Source of the DNA: Bacteroidia bacterium
Lineage (GTDB): Bacteria; Bacteroidota; Bacteroidia; J057
Assembly (NCBI GenBank): GCA_030430205.1
Contig: JAUIGE010000005.1
Span: 62,001 to 126,000 of the forward strand
Length of the DNA: 64,000 bases
Reading direction: 5' to 3'
The notes under the pieces were generated by a model. It ran no database searches. It was given only the letters and a program-made list of their open reading frames with translations, and was not told the DNA's origin. Numbering within the stretch: the first letter of the stretch is position 1; every line of letters starts with the position of its first letter. The position numbers and the translations under genes were made by a program. Positions 7,925 through 18,703 of the stretch are shown here, in pieces.

Positions 7925-8431
7925 TTATTTGCTCCTGTTCTTATGCCTGATGGTAGAGGGTGCGACCCCAAAATCTGCGGGCAGTTGCATGCCGGGAGAG
8001 AGGATTTTGAGACCAATTTTGATCATCGCCAGGTGGTGGATGGCGTGCTCAACATTGTAAAGCAGCTCTCTGGCAAAAGTGGTCTGCACCTGTACCAATT
8101 GCTCATTTTCGAGGTCATAGCCATGGGCTAAAGTAAGCAGCTGATCGAGCTCACAAGTGGGAAGTGTCTGACATATTTTGTCAATAACAGCAGCGGCAAA
8201 AACAGGCTCGCTTTCCATGCGGTAATCTCTGCTTCTGTTGTCATAATTTATTTCCCCGTTTTCTTTCTGTGAAATCAAACAATCGTAAAATTCAAGGATA
8301 TGGCGTGTGTGCTGGCCTATGCTGGCACCGGAGAGCAAGTCCAGGGAACGAGTATATTCTGAAGGAGAAAGCTGCCGTAAGTATACTTTTACCTGGGAAA
8401 GAGTGGAAACCACTACTTCAATTAAATTCAT
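7925..8431 (-). CDS. DinB-like four-helix-bundle protein
   Basis: 168 residues, all helical in character, with no signal peptide. Candidate metal-binding histidines sit at the family positions: GQHTRHILEFYD (His41/His44) in helix 2 and NVEHAIHHLAM (His129, His132/133) in a later helix. The DinB/YfiT superfamily includes metal-dependent thiol S-transferases (bacillithiol, mycothiol) and damage-induced proteins of unknown activity; the substrate cannot be inferred. It lies directly upstream of the ATP-grasp gene, which suggests shared small-molecule metabolism. Confidence 0.75.
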   Translation of the reverse strand: MNLIEVVVSTLSQVKVYLRQLSPSEYTRSLDLLSGASIGQHTRHILEFYDCLISQKENGEINYDNRSRDYRMESEPVFAAAVIDKICQTLPTCELDQLLTLAHGYDLENEQLVQVQTTFARELLYNVEHAIHHLAMIKIGLKILSPGMQLPADFGVAPSTIRHKNRSK

Positions 8432-8584
8432 TCTGGGAACGGTTAATGATCAATAACGCACTACTGGCTATTCGCGGGGTAAGTTATTAGTATCCGCTTA
8501 GATTTAAAATAAATTGACCCGCTAATTTACGTCATTCAGGATGAATACAATTGTCGGCCTTCTTGCGAATGGAGTAGAAAAGGC

Positions 8585-11500
8585 TTACCGCTTGATAATT
8601 TTTTGAATCTGAGTTCCTTTTTCTGTCAGAACATGGACAAAATATATCCCTGGGGATAAGGCTGCCAGATCGATGTTTAGAAGAGGAACTGGCTTGGGCT
8701 TATATGTCTTGATCTTTTTTCCCGAAAGGTCAAAAAACTGTATTTCCAGATTGTAGGGAAGTTGGTTAAAGTGAAAGCCTAGCTGCGAATGGAAAGGGTT
8801 AGGTTGAATGCTGCATGCCCAACCGGCATTTTGGGGCGAAAGGGCCGTTTGAATAGGTTTTACAAAAACATAAGGCTTGATCCGCATCCCGCAGGCGGGA
8901 TCAGTCGGTCCTCCTCCCAGGCTATGATATAGCCAGTCGGTAGGCTGCCATGCAGCCGTATCTGCCTTAACCCAGGCGCGTTGCCGCATGCTGCTGCCTT
9001 CCGGCACCCCCGTTTTCAGCTTCATGCTGAAAGAGACATAAGCCTGCTCGCCCGCCTCCACGCTGTCATGGGACAGCGAGAAATGCAAGGCAGGGCTGCC
9101 TATTCCATCCACGGAAAGCTCAAATGCATGAGAGCGTGCTTCCCAGCGCATGCTGGCAGGGTCCAGTAAACTGGAGAGGGTATCTGAAAAGGTCAATTGA
9201 TACAGGACACTGGAAGGGCGGTATCCCAGGTGAAAATACAGCCTTTCATCTGCTCCAATGGCATGTTGAGGCCCCCGGCCTGTGGGCTGTATCTCCCACT
9301 TCAAGGGCTGAGCCGCCTTCAGCAAAGGCATATTTCGCTCAAAAATATGCGATGGCAGCGGATCATATTGGGGAAAATGCCGGACAAAACCCAGGCTGAG
9401 CGGAAGACCCTGATCTTCCAGGCAGGCTTCTATATAGGTGCTCAACCACTGCTCCCGGGGATGAAATGCCGCTTGCTGCACTTCCAGACGTATCGTCTGG
9501 CCATGGCTTGAGATCTGATAGCCCAGGCTATCGCCTGCAGCGAGCCATATTTTGGCCTCCCTGCAATACAGATCATCCGCAAAAAAGCGGATAGAAACAG
9601 AATCTTTGAGGGGAGCTGTGCCCGCATTTTTGATCACAAATAGAGCGCTATCGCCGCCCAGGCAGCTTCCATAAGCGTGTAACTCAGCTCCATTCCAGCG
9701 GGGATCACTTGCCTGGCGCATAGATGCAGTGTGAATCTCTGCCTGAATAGATAGGTTTTCGCCTACTATATCATGGGAAGCGCAGGAAACGGTCGTTTGA
9801 ATGGGGATTGTGCCTTCCTGCTGGGGGAGGAGGTCACCCGGACGGAAAATGTATTTTCCTGAGCCTTGTGAGCTATAGGAAACGCCCGCATGCAGGATGC
9901 TGATTTTTTCGGGCAGATAGAGTGCTATGCTGATGTCTTTGGCGGTTTCAGCGCCCAGGTTTGCATAGTGCAGCAGCATTTGGCTGTTTTGACAGCGGAC
10001 GAAGTCCTCCGCATCTACGCTCAGCTGAAGTTGTACTTCAGCCTTCTCGACCTGGCCAAAGGCCAGGGGGCGGGGATTTTGGGTCGGGCCGCCGCCTATG
10101 GCGGCGTATTGGATGGGCGGACAGTTGCTATACAGCCAGGACCTCAGGTCCTGAGGCATAAGGCTGCGCAGCCTGTAAGCTTGGGGAGGCAGGTCCAGGG
10201 AGAAGTCTCCCTGCTGATCTGATAGCGCAAAGTATCCACCTGGCTCTGCCAGGACAAACCAGCGGGCGTAGCCCATTTCCAGGCTGTCGGCACGACAGTC
10301 CTGGTTGCTGTCTTCGAAGACTTTGCCCATCAGGGGCAGGATATTCACCGGAGGTGGAAGAGGCAGGGTATCCTGATCATATATTTTTGCCATAAAAGCA
10401 TCATCGCGCCCACCGCTGCTCAGTATGATGCTGTCAAACATGGCCATATCGCGAAAGTGTCCTGCAAAAAAGATCTCCTGATTGCGTGTGGCAAATGAAG
10501 CAAAAGCTTGCTCCTTGTCCACACCTCCTGCCGAAAGCACCCACCGCAGATGGCCCTGGGGGTCGTATTTTGCTAAAAATGCATCTGTGCTTCCCTTGCT
10601 TTTCAAACTATCCTGATCGAATACAACCTGGTCAGAATATTCCCCTACCATATAAAGGCCATAGTCTTTTTGGTAATCGAGGCCGTAGCTGCCGTCTTTC
10701 GAAATGCCGCCTATCCCCTTCGCCCAAAGGGCGTCTCCATTGGCAGCATATGCTGCCATAAAAATATCATAATTGCCCTGGTGAGCCAGGGTGAAAGTAT
10801 CGATGCTGAGCAGGTCGCTAAAACGACCTGTGACGATCACACCGTCTTCGGTGCCGGCAAGGGCGTCCCCGGCGTCAAAGCCGGGACCTGAGATGGGGCG
10901 AGCCCAATTCAGGCTTCCAGATGCTTCATAGCAAGCGACAAAGGCGTCGCTTCTGCCCTGGCTGTGAAGCCAGTGACCTGAGAAAGAAGCCGAGTCCTGA
11001 AAGGAGCCTGTCACATAAATGTGATTCAATGAATCAAGGGCAACAGCATTGCCCAGGGTGGTCGAGACACCGCCGCCTTGCTGCGCCCAGACAGGCTGGC
11101 CGTTGATGTCAAGTTTTATCAAAAACATGTCACTGTTGCCTTGCTTGTATAGGCTTGTTGACCCCATTTTTAGGCTGTCACTCATGAAAACACCCGTCAG
11201 AAAAACCTGCTGCTGGGCGTCAACAGCTATGCCTTGCCCAAAATCAGAGAGGTTTCCTTCGATCGCTTTGGCCCAAACCACATGGCCACTGCTGTTATAT
11301 TTTACTACAAAAATGTCTCGGTTTTGACTGAATAATGTATCATTTCCAAAAATCACCTCATCACTGAATCCTCCTGTAAAATAGACATTGCCGGCCTTAT
11401 CCACGGCTGTGCTCATGACCCGGTCCAGGTTGATCCCACCGAATCGGTGACACCATTTTTGCTGGCCACTGGCTTCATACTTACAAATAAATCCGTCAGA

Positions 11501-11716
11501 GCTTCCTGCGGAATAGAGGGTGTCGGGTCCTAATACAACGTATTGTTCAAATATGCCAATCCAGTAAATTTCGCCATTTAGGCCCATTTCTACTCCTCGG
11601 GAGAGGACAGTAGAAGGCCCTTTTGCCTGAAGCAAAATCTTCCAGTTTTGTGTGTAGGAAAAAAAAGGCAGGATAAATAATATCCCTAAAAGAAAGTTCG
11701 CCTTTGCCCGAAACAT
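8585..11716 (-). CDS. large T9SS-exported SBBP-repeat protein (type A sorting domain)
   Basis: 1043 residues. A signal peptide covers residues 1-22. Residues about 30-455 are seven or eight propeller-like repeats of the form GN.Y.TG.F.D...FG...L.S.G..D.F..KY...G...WA (SBBP type). About 465-520 resembles an SdrD B-like/Cna-type module (GKVFEDSNQDCRADSLEMG). The middle contains DUF11-like beta domains. The C-terminus is a sorting domain: SIQPNPFHSQLGFHF, FFDLSGKKIKTY, LSPGIYFVHV and a basic end IIKR. Expected on the cell surface through type IX secretion, perhaps as an adhesin or matrix component. It is transcribed alone; a TATTTTAG box lies 25 bases upstream. Confidence 0.88.
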   Translation of the reverse strand: MFRAKANFLLGILFILPFFSYTQNWKILLQAKGPSTVLSRGVEMGLNGEIYWIGIFEQYVVLGPDTLYSAGSSDGFICKYEASGQQKWCHRFGGINLDRVMSTAVDKAGNVYFTGGFSDEVIFGNDTLFSQNRDIFVVKYNSSGHVVWAKAIEGNLSDFGQGIAVDAQQQVFLTGVFMSDSLKMGSTSLYKQGNSDMFLIKLDINGQPVWAQQGGGVSTTLGNAVALDSLNHIYVTGSFQDSASFSGHWLHSQGRSDAFVACYEASGSLNWARPISGPGFDAGDALAGTEDGVIVTGRFSDLLSIDTFTLAHQGNYDIFMAAYAANGDALWAKGIGGISKDGSYGLDYQKDYGLYMVGEYSDQVVFDQDSLKSKGSTDAFLAKYDPQGHLRWVLSAGGVDKEQAFASFATRNQEIFFAGHFRDMAMFDSIILSSGGRDDAFMAKIYDQDTLPLPPPVNILPLMGKVFEDSNQDCRADSLEMGYARWFVLAEPGGYFALSDQQGDFSLDLPPQAYRLRSLMPQDLRSWLYSNCPPIQYAAIGGGPTQNPRPLAFGQVEKAEVQLQLSVDAEDFVRCQNSQMLLHYANLGAETAKDISIALYLPEKISILHAGVSYSSQGSGKYIFRPGDLLPQQEGTIPIQTTVSCASHDIVGENLSIQAEIHTASMRQASDPRWNGAELHAYGSCLGGDSALFVIKNAGTAPLKDSVSIRFFADDLYCREAKIWLAAGDSLGYQISSHGQTIRLEVQQAAFHPREQWLSTYIEACLEDQGLPLSLGFVRHFPQYDPLPSHIFERNMPLLKAAQPLKWEIQPTGRGPQHAIGADERLYFHLGYRPSSVLYQLTFSDTLSSLLDPASMRWEARSHAFELSVDGIGSPALHFSLSHDSVEAGEQAYVSFSMKLKTGVPEGSSMRQRAWVKADTAAWQPTDWLYHSLGGGPTDPACGMRIKPYVFVKPIQTALSPQNAGWACSIQPNPFHSQLGFHFNQLPYNLEIQFFDLSGKKIKTYKPKPVPLLNIDLAALSPGIYFVHVLTEKGTQIQKIIKR

Positions 11717-11740
11717 ATTTGAAGCGAATTAATTATTTCA

Positions 11741-11748
11741 CTAAAATA
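11741..11748 (-). promoter_or_regulatory. putative -7 box (TATTTTAG) upstream of the large T9SS gene
   Basis: On the minus strand this reads TATTTTAG, one base from TAnnTTTG and of the TAnnTTAG form seen before other genes here. It lies 25 bases upstream of the ATG at 11716. No clear TTG is seen 19-21 bases farther upstream, so the call is weak. Confidence 0.3.
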
Positions 11749-11803
11749 AAAATTTAATGGGAAACTACAGTCGTTGAGGATGTAGAACAAATACCGTACC
11801 GGG

Positions 11804-11851
11804 AGAGGATGTGCAGATGTGCAGATGAGAGGATGTACAGATGAGAGGATG
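11804..11851. repeat. short tandem direct repeat (16-bp unit AGAGGATGTACAGATG)
   Basis: The unit occurs at 11804-11819 (one substitution, with G in place of A), at 11828-11843, and as a partial copy at 11844-11851, with a half unit TGCAGATG between the first two. It is intergenic, about 60 bases upstream of tgt and divergent from the T9SS gene. No coding or known regulatory role. Confidence 0.6.
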
Positions 11852-11908
11852 GGGGAATTGGAGTTGGGGATTAGTAAATTTTGGTAAAAAGCATGAATTT
11901 CGCAGCCT

Positions 11909-13039
11909 ATGGATTTTCAATTAATAAAAAAGGATGCGCAGAGCAGCGCCAGGGCCGGGGAGATCAGTACGGATCATGGGAAGATAGAGACGCCTATCTT
12001 CATGCCCGTAGGCACGGTGGGCAGTGTGAAAGCGGTGAGCCAGCAGGCGCTGAAGGACGATATACAGGCCCAAATCATTTTGGGCAATACCTACCATCTC
12101 TACCTCCGTCCCGGGACGGAGATCATCAATCAGGCCGGTGGCCTGCACAAATTTATCGGATGGGATCGTCCCATCCTGACCGACAGCGGTGGCTACCAGG
12201 TCTATAGCCTGGCCGCCAACCGCAAACTAACAGAGGAAGGAGCCACCTTCCGCTCACATATAGACGGCTCGAAGCATCTTTTCACCCCCGAAAATGTGGT
12301 GGACATACAGCGAAATATCGGTTCGGATATCATGATGGTCCTCGACGAATGTCCGCCTTATCCCTGTGAATATGACTACGCCAAAAATTCCCTGGGGCTG
12401 ACCCAGCGCTGGGCCATGCGCGCCAAGGCGCGCTTTGAGCAAACCGAAGGCTTGTATGGCTATAGCCAGACGCTTTTTCCGATAGTACAGGGAAGTACCT
12501 TCCCTGACCTCAGGCGGCAGTCTGCCGAGTTTGTGGCGGAGATGGGCATGGAAGGCAACGCCATCGGCGGGCTCTCGGTGGGAGAGCCACATGAAAATAT
12601 GTATGAGATGGTGGAGATGTGTTGCGGCATCCTGCCGCAGGACAAGCCGCGCTACCTCATGGGCGTGGGTACGCCCGAAAACCTGCTGGAGTGCATTGCC
12701 CTGGGCATTGATATGTTTGATTGTGTGTTGCCGACGCGCAATGCGCGTCATGGGCTGATCTATACCCGCGAAGGCATCCGCAATATGAAAAACCAGAAAT
12801 ACGCAGATGACTTTAGCCCGCTAGACCCGCTAAGCGACTGCTTTGTTGACCTGGAATATAGCAAGGCCTATGTCAGACATTTGTTCAAAGCAAATGAGTA
12901 CCTGGCCCTGATCATCGCCAGTATCCATAATTTGCACTTTTTCCTCTGGCTTGTTCAGGAAGCACGCAAACACATCCTTGCAGGGGATTTTAGCAGTTGG
13001 AAGCCGCAAATGTTGAAGCAAGTAACCCAAAGGCTTTAA
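11909..13039 (+). CDS. tgt: tRNA-guanine(34) transglycosylase
   Basis: 376 residues, normal length. The enzyme exchanges G34 of GUN-anticodon tRNAs for preQ1 in queuosine synthesis. Conserved features: GNTYHLYLRPG (59-69), TDSGGYQ (91-97, Asp92), the LDECPP motif (145-150), IGGLSVGEP (219-227), and the nucleophile in DCVLPTRNARHG (Asp271). The usual zinc cluster CxCxxC...H is changed: the aligned stretch is S309-D-C311-F-V-D314 with His340, so two of three cysteine ligands are missing while the spacing to the histidine is kept. I believe other Bacteroidota share this. The start at 11909 gives the canonical MDFQLI opening. No other queuosine genes are nearby. Confidence 0.97.
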   Translation: MDFQLIKKDAQSSARAGEISTDHGKIETPIFMPVGTVGSVKAVSQQALKDDIQAQIILGNTYHLYLRPGTEIINQAGGLHKFIGWDRPILTDSGGYQVYSLAANRKLTEEGATFRSHIDGSKHLFTPENVVDIQRNIGSDIMMVLDECPPYPCEYDYAKNSLGLTQRWAMRAKARFEQTEGLYGYSQTLFPIVQGSTFPDLRRQSAEFVAEMGMEGNAIGGLSVGEPHENMYEMVEMCCGILPQDKPRYLMGVGTPENLLECIALGIDMFDCVLPTRNARHGLIYTREGIRNMKNQKYADDFSPLDPLSDCFVDLEYSKAYVRHLFKANEYLALIIASIHNLHFFLWLVQEARKHILAGDFSSWKPQMLKQVTQRL

Positions 13040-13062
13040 TTTTTTTATTCAGAGTCCGGAAT

Positions 13063-13102
13063 GAGGATATATATCCTCTCCCTGCGTTTGCAACTGAGGG
13101 AG
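13063..13102 (+). terminator. palindrome and hairpin after tgt, possible terminator
   Basis: A perfect 16-base palindrome GAGGATATATATCCTC (13063-13078) is followed by a stem CTCCCT (13078-13083) pairing with AGGGAG (13097-13102), and 25 bases later by TTGTCTTTTTT. The T run is too distant for a textbook intrinsic terminator. It sits between tgt and the hybrid kinase gene. Confidence 0.35.
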
Positions 13103-13161
13103 GGAGTAGGGTGATATTTGTCTTTTTTGATTACCTTCACTTTCCAAAATCACCTTGAAAA

Positions 13162-15327
<2,166 letters not shown>

Positions 15328-15455
15328 GGCAGGCTTTGGAATAAAAGATAAAAATGGAATTGAATCCCTGAAATTTCCTAACTTACTAATCACGCCAGAT
15401 TACGTCAGCCACATACTTTCCATTTTCTTTTACCCTTCAATTAATTTTTTTCTAT

Positions 15456-15920
15456 ATGAAAAAATTAATCCTTTTAGTGACAGCTTTGCTGTTATCATTA
15501 AGCCTTTGGAGTCAGTCAACTCCCGCACCTCTAAGTCCCCCGGATACAGTGATGACAAGCTTTCAGAGCTTGTTTGAGGGTATCGACAAAATAAAATGGA
15601 GCAAGAGCCCCAAGAACATTTACCTGGCAATGTTCAAAAGCCAGGAAGGCATCAAAACCGTCGCTTATTTTGCGCCAACCGGCCGTTGGCTTCAAACCAA
15701 ACGCTACCTCTACGAGCTGCCTATTGCAATAGAAGATGCTGTCTATGCCTTGTATGAATATGCAGAGTTGAAGCAAATGATAGAAACAGAAACTGCCAAA
15801 GGCAAGCAATACCTGATCATCCTGGATAGCGGGAAAGTGATGGCAAAAATTATGATGGATGAGGAAGCCCAGGTGTTGAAAAAAGAAGAAAAACCTAAAG
15901 GTGAAAAGAAGAATCCCTAA
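15456..15920 (+). CDS. secreted PepSY-like (DUF2874-type) small protein
   Basis: 154 residues with a signal peptide (about 1-20, ending SLWSQ). The mature part has the pattern F..LF.GIDKIKWSK....YLAMFK......VAYF.P.GRWL, resembling the beta-lactamase-inhibitor-like/PepSY-like periplasmic proteins common in Bacteroidota. The tail is lysine-rich (KKEEKPKGEKK). Function unknown. It is the first of a plus-strand run of small envelope genes leading into nnr. Confidence 0.65.
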   Translation: MKKLILLVTALLLSLSLWSQSTPAPLSPPDTVMTSFQSLFEGIDKIKWSKSPKNIYLAMFKSQEGIKTVAYFAPTGRWLQTKRYLYELPIAIEDAVYALYEYAELKQMIETETAKGKQYLIILDSGKVMAKIMMDEEAQVLKKEEKPKGEKKNP

Positions 15921-15973
15921 GTCTTTTCCGTTTTTCTTTTTATTACTTGTGGCGGAAGCCTTACCTTTATTGT

Positions 15974-16543
15974 ATGAAAAGAATTAACCTATTACTCACG
16001 CTTTTACCGCTCCTCCTTTTGCTGTCATGCGGTGGAAATGTAGATATTGATAATGCCGGAGAAGAAGCCCTCAAAGTGACAATTGATGGGCAATTATATC
16101 TACTCAAAGCAGGAGCAAGGGAAAATATCAAACTGGAGCAGGGCTTGCACAGCATCCAGGTGGCTGATATCAAGAATGAAATTTTAAGAGATACCGTGTT
16201 CCAACTTTCGAAGGGAGGGTTGCTGAATGTAGCAAGAGCTGAATACCTGATATGGAAAGACGTCTTTTCTCCTGAGTCTACTTTAGCTTTCCGCAAAGAA
16301 GTCCTCAATACCCAGGAACTTAAGATAGACAGGAAAATCTATCAAATTGATTATGAGGCATTAGCTCCCTATCAGATTTATGTAGAAAGCAAATGGGATT
16401 ATGGCCTGGGCGAGGATTTTCCTACAAAAGTCTATGGATGGGAGATTGACAAGGATCAAAAATACATGATCAAAACCAAGCTGGTGCGGCTCGATGAGTT
16501 TGAAAAAACCTATTTGAAAGCGCTTCAGGGAGGAGGGAACTAA
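15974..16543 (+). CDS. putative lipoprotein
   Basis: 189 residues from the ATG at 15974, chosen because it opens directly on a lipoprotein signal peptide (MKRINLLLTLL...LLSC, Cys19); an ATG nine codons upstream would place charged residues before it. The mature sequence starts GGNVDIDNAGEEALKVTIDG and continues as beta-rich segments with no motif I recognise. It could mount a beta-sandwich on the periplasmic side of a membrane. It lies 53 bases after the PepSY-like gene. Confidence 0.6.
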   Translation: MKRINLLLTLLPLLLLLSCGGNVDIDNAGEEALKVTIDGQLYLLKAGARENIKLEQGLHSIQVADIKNEILRDTVFQLSKGGLLNVARAEYLIWKDVFSPESTLAFRKEVLNTQELKIDRKIYQIDYEALAPYQIYVESKWDYGLGEDFPTKVYGWEIDKDQKYMIKTKLVRLDEFEKTYLKALQGGGN

Positions 16544-16581
16544 GGAGTAAAATGCAGATGCCTAACTTAGCAGAAAAATAA

Positions 16582-17052
16582 ATGAGAACCTTTCCGTTAA
16601 AACAGGGGAGTTGCCATATTTATCCGGAGGGAATAGAAATTCGGCAGCCGGGCTTTATGGCCAGGATTGCGGGGCGTCTGGGAGGTCGAAAATTGTACCT
16701 CAATTTGCTGGTCAGCCTCCTGCTGCTCCTGGCGATGTTTATCGCCTTACTGATCAGAAACTACCTGCTTACAAGCTTTTTTGCTGCTATGGCAGCTTTT
16801 TACGCCTTCCTTACCTGGCAGCAACGGGATATTTCCTTTAGCAAATATATCGCACGGGATAGCATAGAGACGGTTTTTTTCAACGAGGCTATTCCCGGCC
16901 AAAGCCGGGCGAGCTTTACCATCTGGTACAAAAACCGCCGCAACCGCCGCCTCCAGCGCAAAATCCTCCTGCCCTCCAGCAACGAGCAGGATAGCATGGT
17001 GCTTCAATCTGCCATACAGATTATGCGGGAGGAAAATCTGCTAAGTAGCTGA
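16582..17052 (+). CDS. small two-helix membrane protein of unknown function
   Basis: 156 residues. The N-terminal 35 residues (HIYPEGIEIRQPG) look like a short beta meander, two transmembrane helices follow at about 39-58 and 61-78, and the cytoplasmic C-terminus is basic (WYKNRRNRRLQRK, about 114-126). This resembles PH-like membrane proteins but I cannot assign it. A TAACTTAG motif lies 11 bases before the ATG. It ends 5 bases before nnr and is probably co-transcribed with it. Confidence 0.6.
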   Translation: MRTFPLKQGSCHIYPEGIEIRQPGFMARIAGRLGGRKLYLNLLVSLLLLLAMFIALLIRNYLLTSFFAAMAAFYAFLTWQQRDISFSKYIARDSIETVFFNEAIPGQSRASFTIWYKNRRNRRLQRKILLPSSNEQDSMVLQSAIQIMREENLLSS

Positions 17053-17057
17053 TCGCC

Positions 17058-18575
17058 ATGTGGATAGCCAATGCCGCACAAATCCGCGAAGCCGATCGCA
17101 TCATGATAGAAGAGCATGCGTTTCCCGGCATCATCCTCATGGAAAATGCTGCAAGAAAAGCAACAGATCGCCTGATAAGCCTGTATCCACACCAAACCCA
17201 TTTCCTGATCCTGGCAGGGCCAGGAAATAACGGAGGCGACGGCCTCGCCATGGCCCGCATGCTCCATCTTGATGGAAAAAAAGTATGTGTCCTCTGTTCA
17301 CATCCTCTTGAAAAATACCAGGGCGATGCCCTGACCAACTTCCGCATCCTCTCCCAACTGCCAGTGGCAGTTCATCCTTTCTCCGAAAGCCTGGCAGCCG
17401 AATGGCTGCTAAAAGGCGCAATCCTCCTGGATGCCCTTCTGGGCACAGGTATATCGGCGGGCCTTCGACCGCCGATACGTGAGATCATCTCCTTTTTTCA
17501 GGGAAAAAAGGCAGAGGTGGTAGCTATTGACCTGCCCAGCGGCCTGTCCGCTGATACAGGCCAATTGATCAATCCTGTCCTTGCCGCCAGCCATACTTTC
17601 AGTTTTCAACTTCCGAAAATCTGTCATCTCGTGAGCCCGGCAAGTGAAGCCTGCGGCCAGATCCATGTCCTCGATATCGCTATTTGGGATAGCGTGATCA
17701 GGCGGCTGAATATCAGGCGTGAGATGCTGGATGAGGACTTTGTCCGCCATCATTACCGCCCCCGGCTGGCTGTCAGCCACAAAGGGATTTTTGGGCATGT
17801 ATTGGTAGTTGGAGGCAGCCGCCAGATGGCGGGAGCGGTTGCCATGACAGCCCTGGCTGCGGTGCAGATGGGGGTGGGCCTGTGCACGGTTTTTACCCTT
17901 AGTGCAGCAAGAAATGCGGTTAACGGCCTCTGCCCGGAGGCCATGTGTCTGGATGTGGCAGGAGATTTTTTGGATGAAAAGGCTGTTGAAGCATTCAGAA
18001 AGGCCCTTCCTGGAAAGGATGCAATTGTCCTGGGGCCGGGTATGGGCAATACACCCGAAAGCCTGGCTTTTTTGGAAAAAGCTTTGCCGGAAATCAAGCT
18101 GCCGCTTTTGCTGGATGCAGATGCACTCAATTTGCTGGCAGCAAATCCCGAACTGCAAAAGCACTTGCCTTCGTCAACGGTATTGACGCCTCATCCCGGG
18201 GAGATGCAGCGCCTCGCTCCGCAGGCGGAGCCCCAAAGCCAGCGGCTGGAAGCCGCTGAGGAAATGGCCCAAAAACTACAGGCTACGCTTGTATTGAAAG
18301 GAAAAGGCACGCTTGTCGCCCAGCCCGATGGGCAAAGTCGGGTAAATAGCAGCGGCAATGCCGGTCTTGCTTCCGGTGGAACCGGAGATGTGCTTTCAGG
18401 CGCCATTGGCGCCTTTCTGGCCCAGGGCTATGGCCCTGGGGAGGCTGCCGGACTAGGCGTTTTCCTGCATGGAAAAGCAGCTGATTTGCTGAAAGCAAAA
18501 GGGGGAGAGGAGGGGATAAGCGCCACTGCCGTGGCGCGGACGCTGTCCCTGGCGCTCAAAGAGAGCTTGCAATAA
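17058..18575 (+). CDS. nnr: bifunctional NAD(P)H-hydrate epimerase / ADP-dependent NAD(P)H-hydrate dehydratase
   Basis: 505 residues, the usual length of the fused repair enzyme. Residues 1-215 are the YjeF_N epimerase: HAFPGIILMENAA, the phosphate loop GPGNNGGDGLAMAR (54-67) and AIDLPSGLSADTG. Residues about 225-500 are the ribokinase-like dehydratase: HKGIFGHVLVVGGS, LGPGMGN, LLLDADALNLL, LTPHPGEM and the catalytic NAGLASGGTGDVLSG (about 433-447). It converts damaged NADHX and NADPHX back to usable cofactor in the cytoplasm. All key motifs are intact. It is the last gene of the run starting at 15456; the neighbours suggest no special context. Confidence 0.96.
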   Translation: MWIANAAQIREADRIMIEEHAFPGIILMENAARKATDRLISLYPHQTHFLILAGPGNNGGDGLAMARMLHLDGKKVCVLCSHPLEKYQGDALTNFRILSQLPVAVHPFSESLAAEWLLKGAILLDALLGTGISAGLRPPIREIISFFQGKKAEVVAIDLPSGLSADTGQLINPVLAASHTFSFQLPKICHLVSPASEACGQIHVLDIAIWDSVIRRLNIRREMLDEDFVRHHYRPRLAVSHKGIFGHVLVVGGSRQMAGAVAMTALAAVQMGVGLCTVFTLSAARNAVNGLCPEAMCLDVAGDFLDEKAVEAFRKALPGKDAIVLGPGMGNTPESLAFLEKALPEIKLPLLLDADALNLLAANPELQKHLPSSTVLTPHPGEMQRLAPQAEPQSQRLEAAEEMAQKLQATLVLKGKGTLVAQPDGQSRVNSSGNAGLASGGTGDVLSGAIGAFLAQGYGPGEAAGLGVFLHGKAADLLKAKGGEEGISATAVARTLSLALKESLQ

Positions 18576-18703
18576 CGCCGCTGACTTACTAATTTGAGTT
18601 TTGAAGGTGTAATATCCTTTGTTATTATCAGATATAAGGAATTGCCAGATAAGCCGTTATTTGTTCATTCTATTGGTCCTTTCCATCTGTTTTTTATTCT
18701 GTT

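Noticed and set aside
15360-15386. TTG-N16-TAACTTAC as a promoter for the small PepSY-like gene
   Set aside because: The spacing is 3-5 bases too short and the -7 box has two deviations.
17409-18164. 251-residue minus-strand reading frame
   Set aside because: Antisense to nnr, which is complete and well conserved; composition is typical of a shadow.
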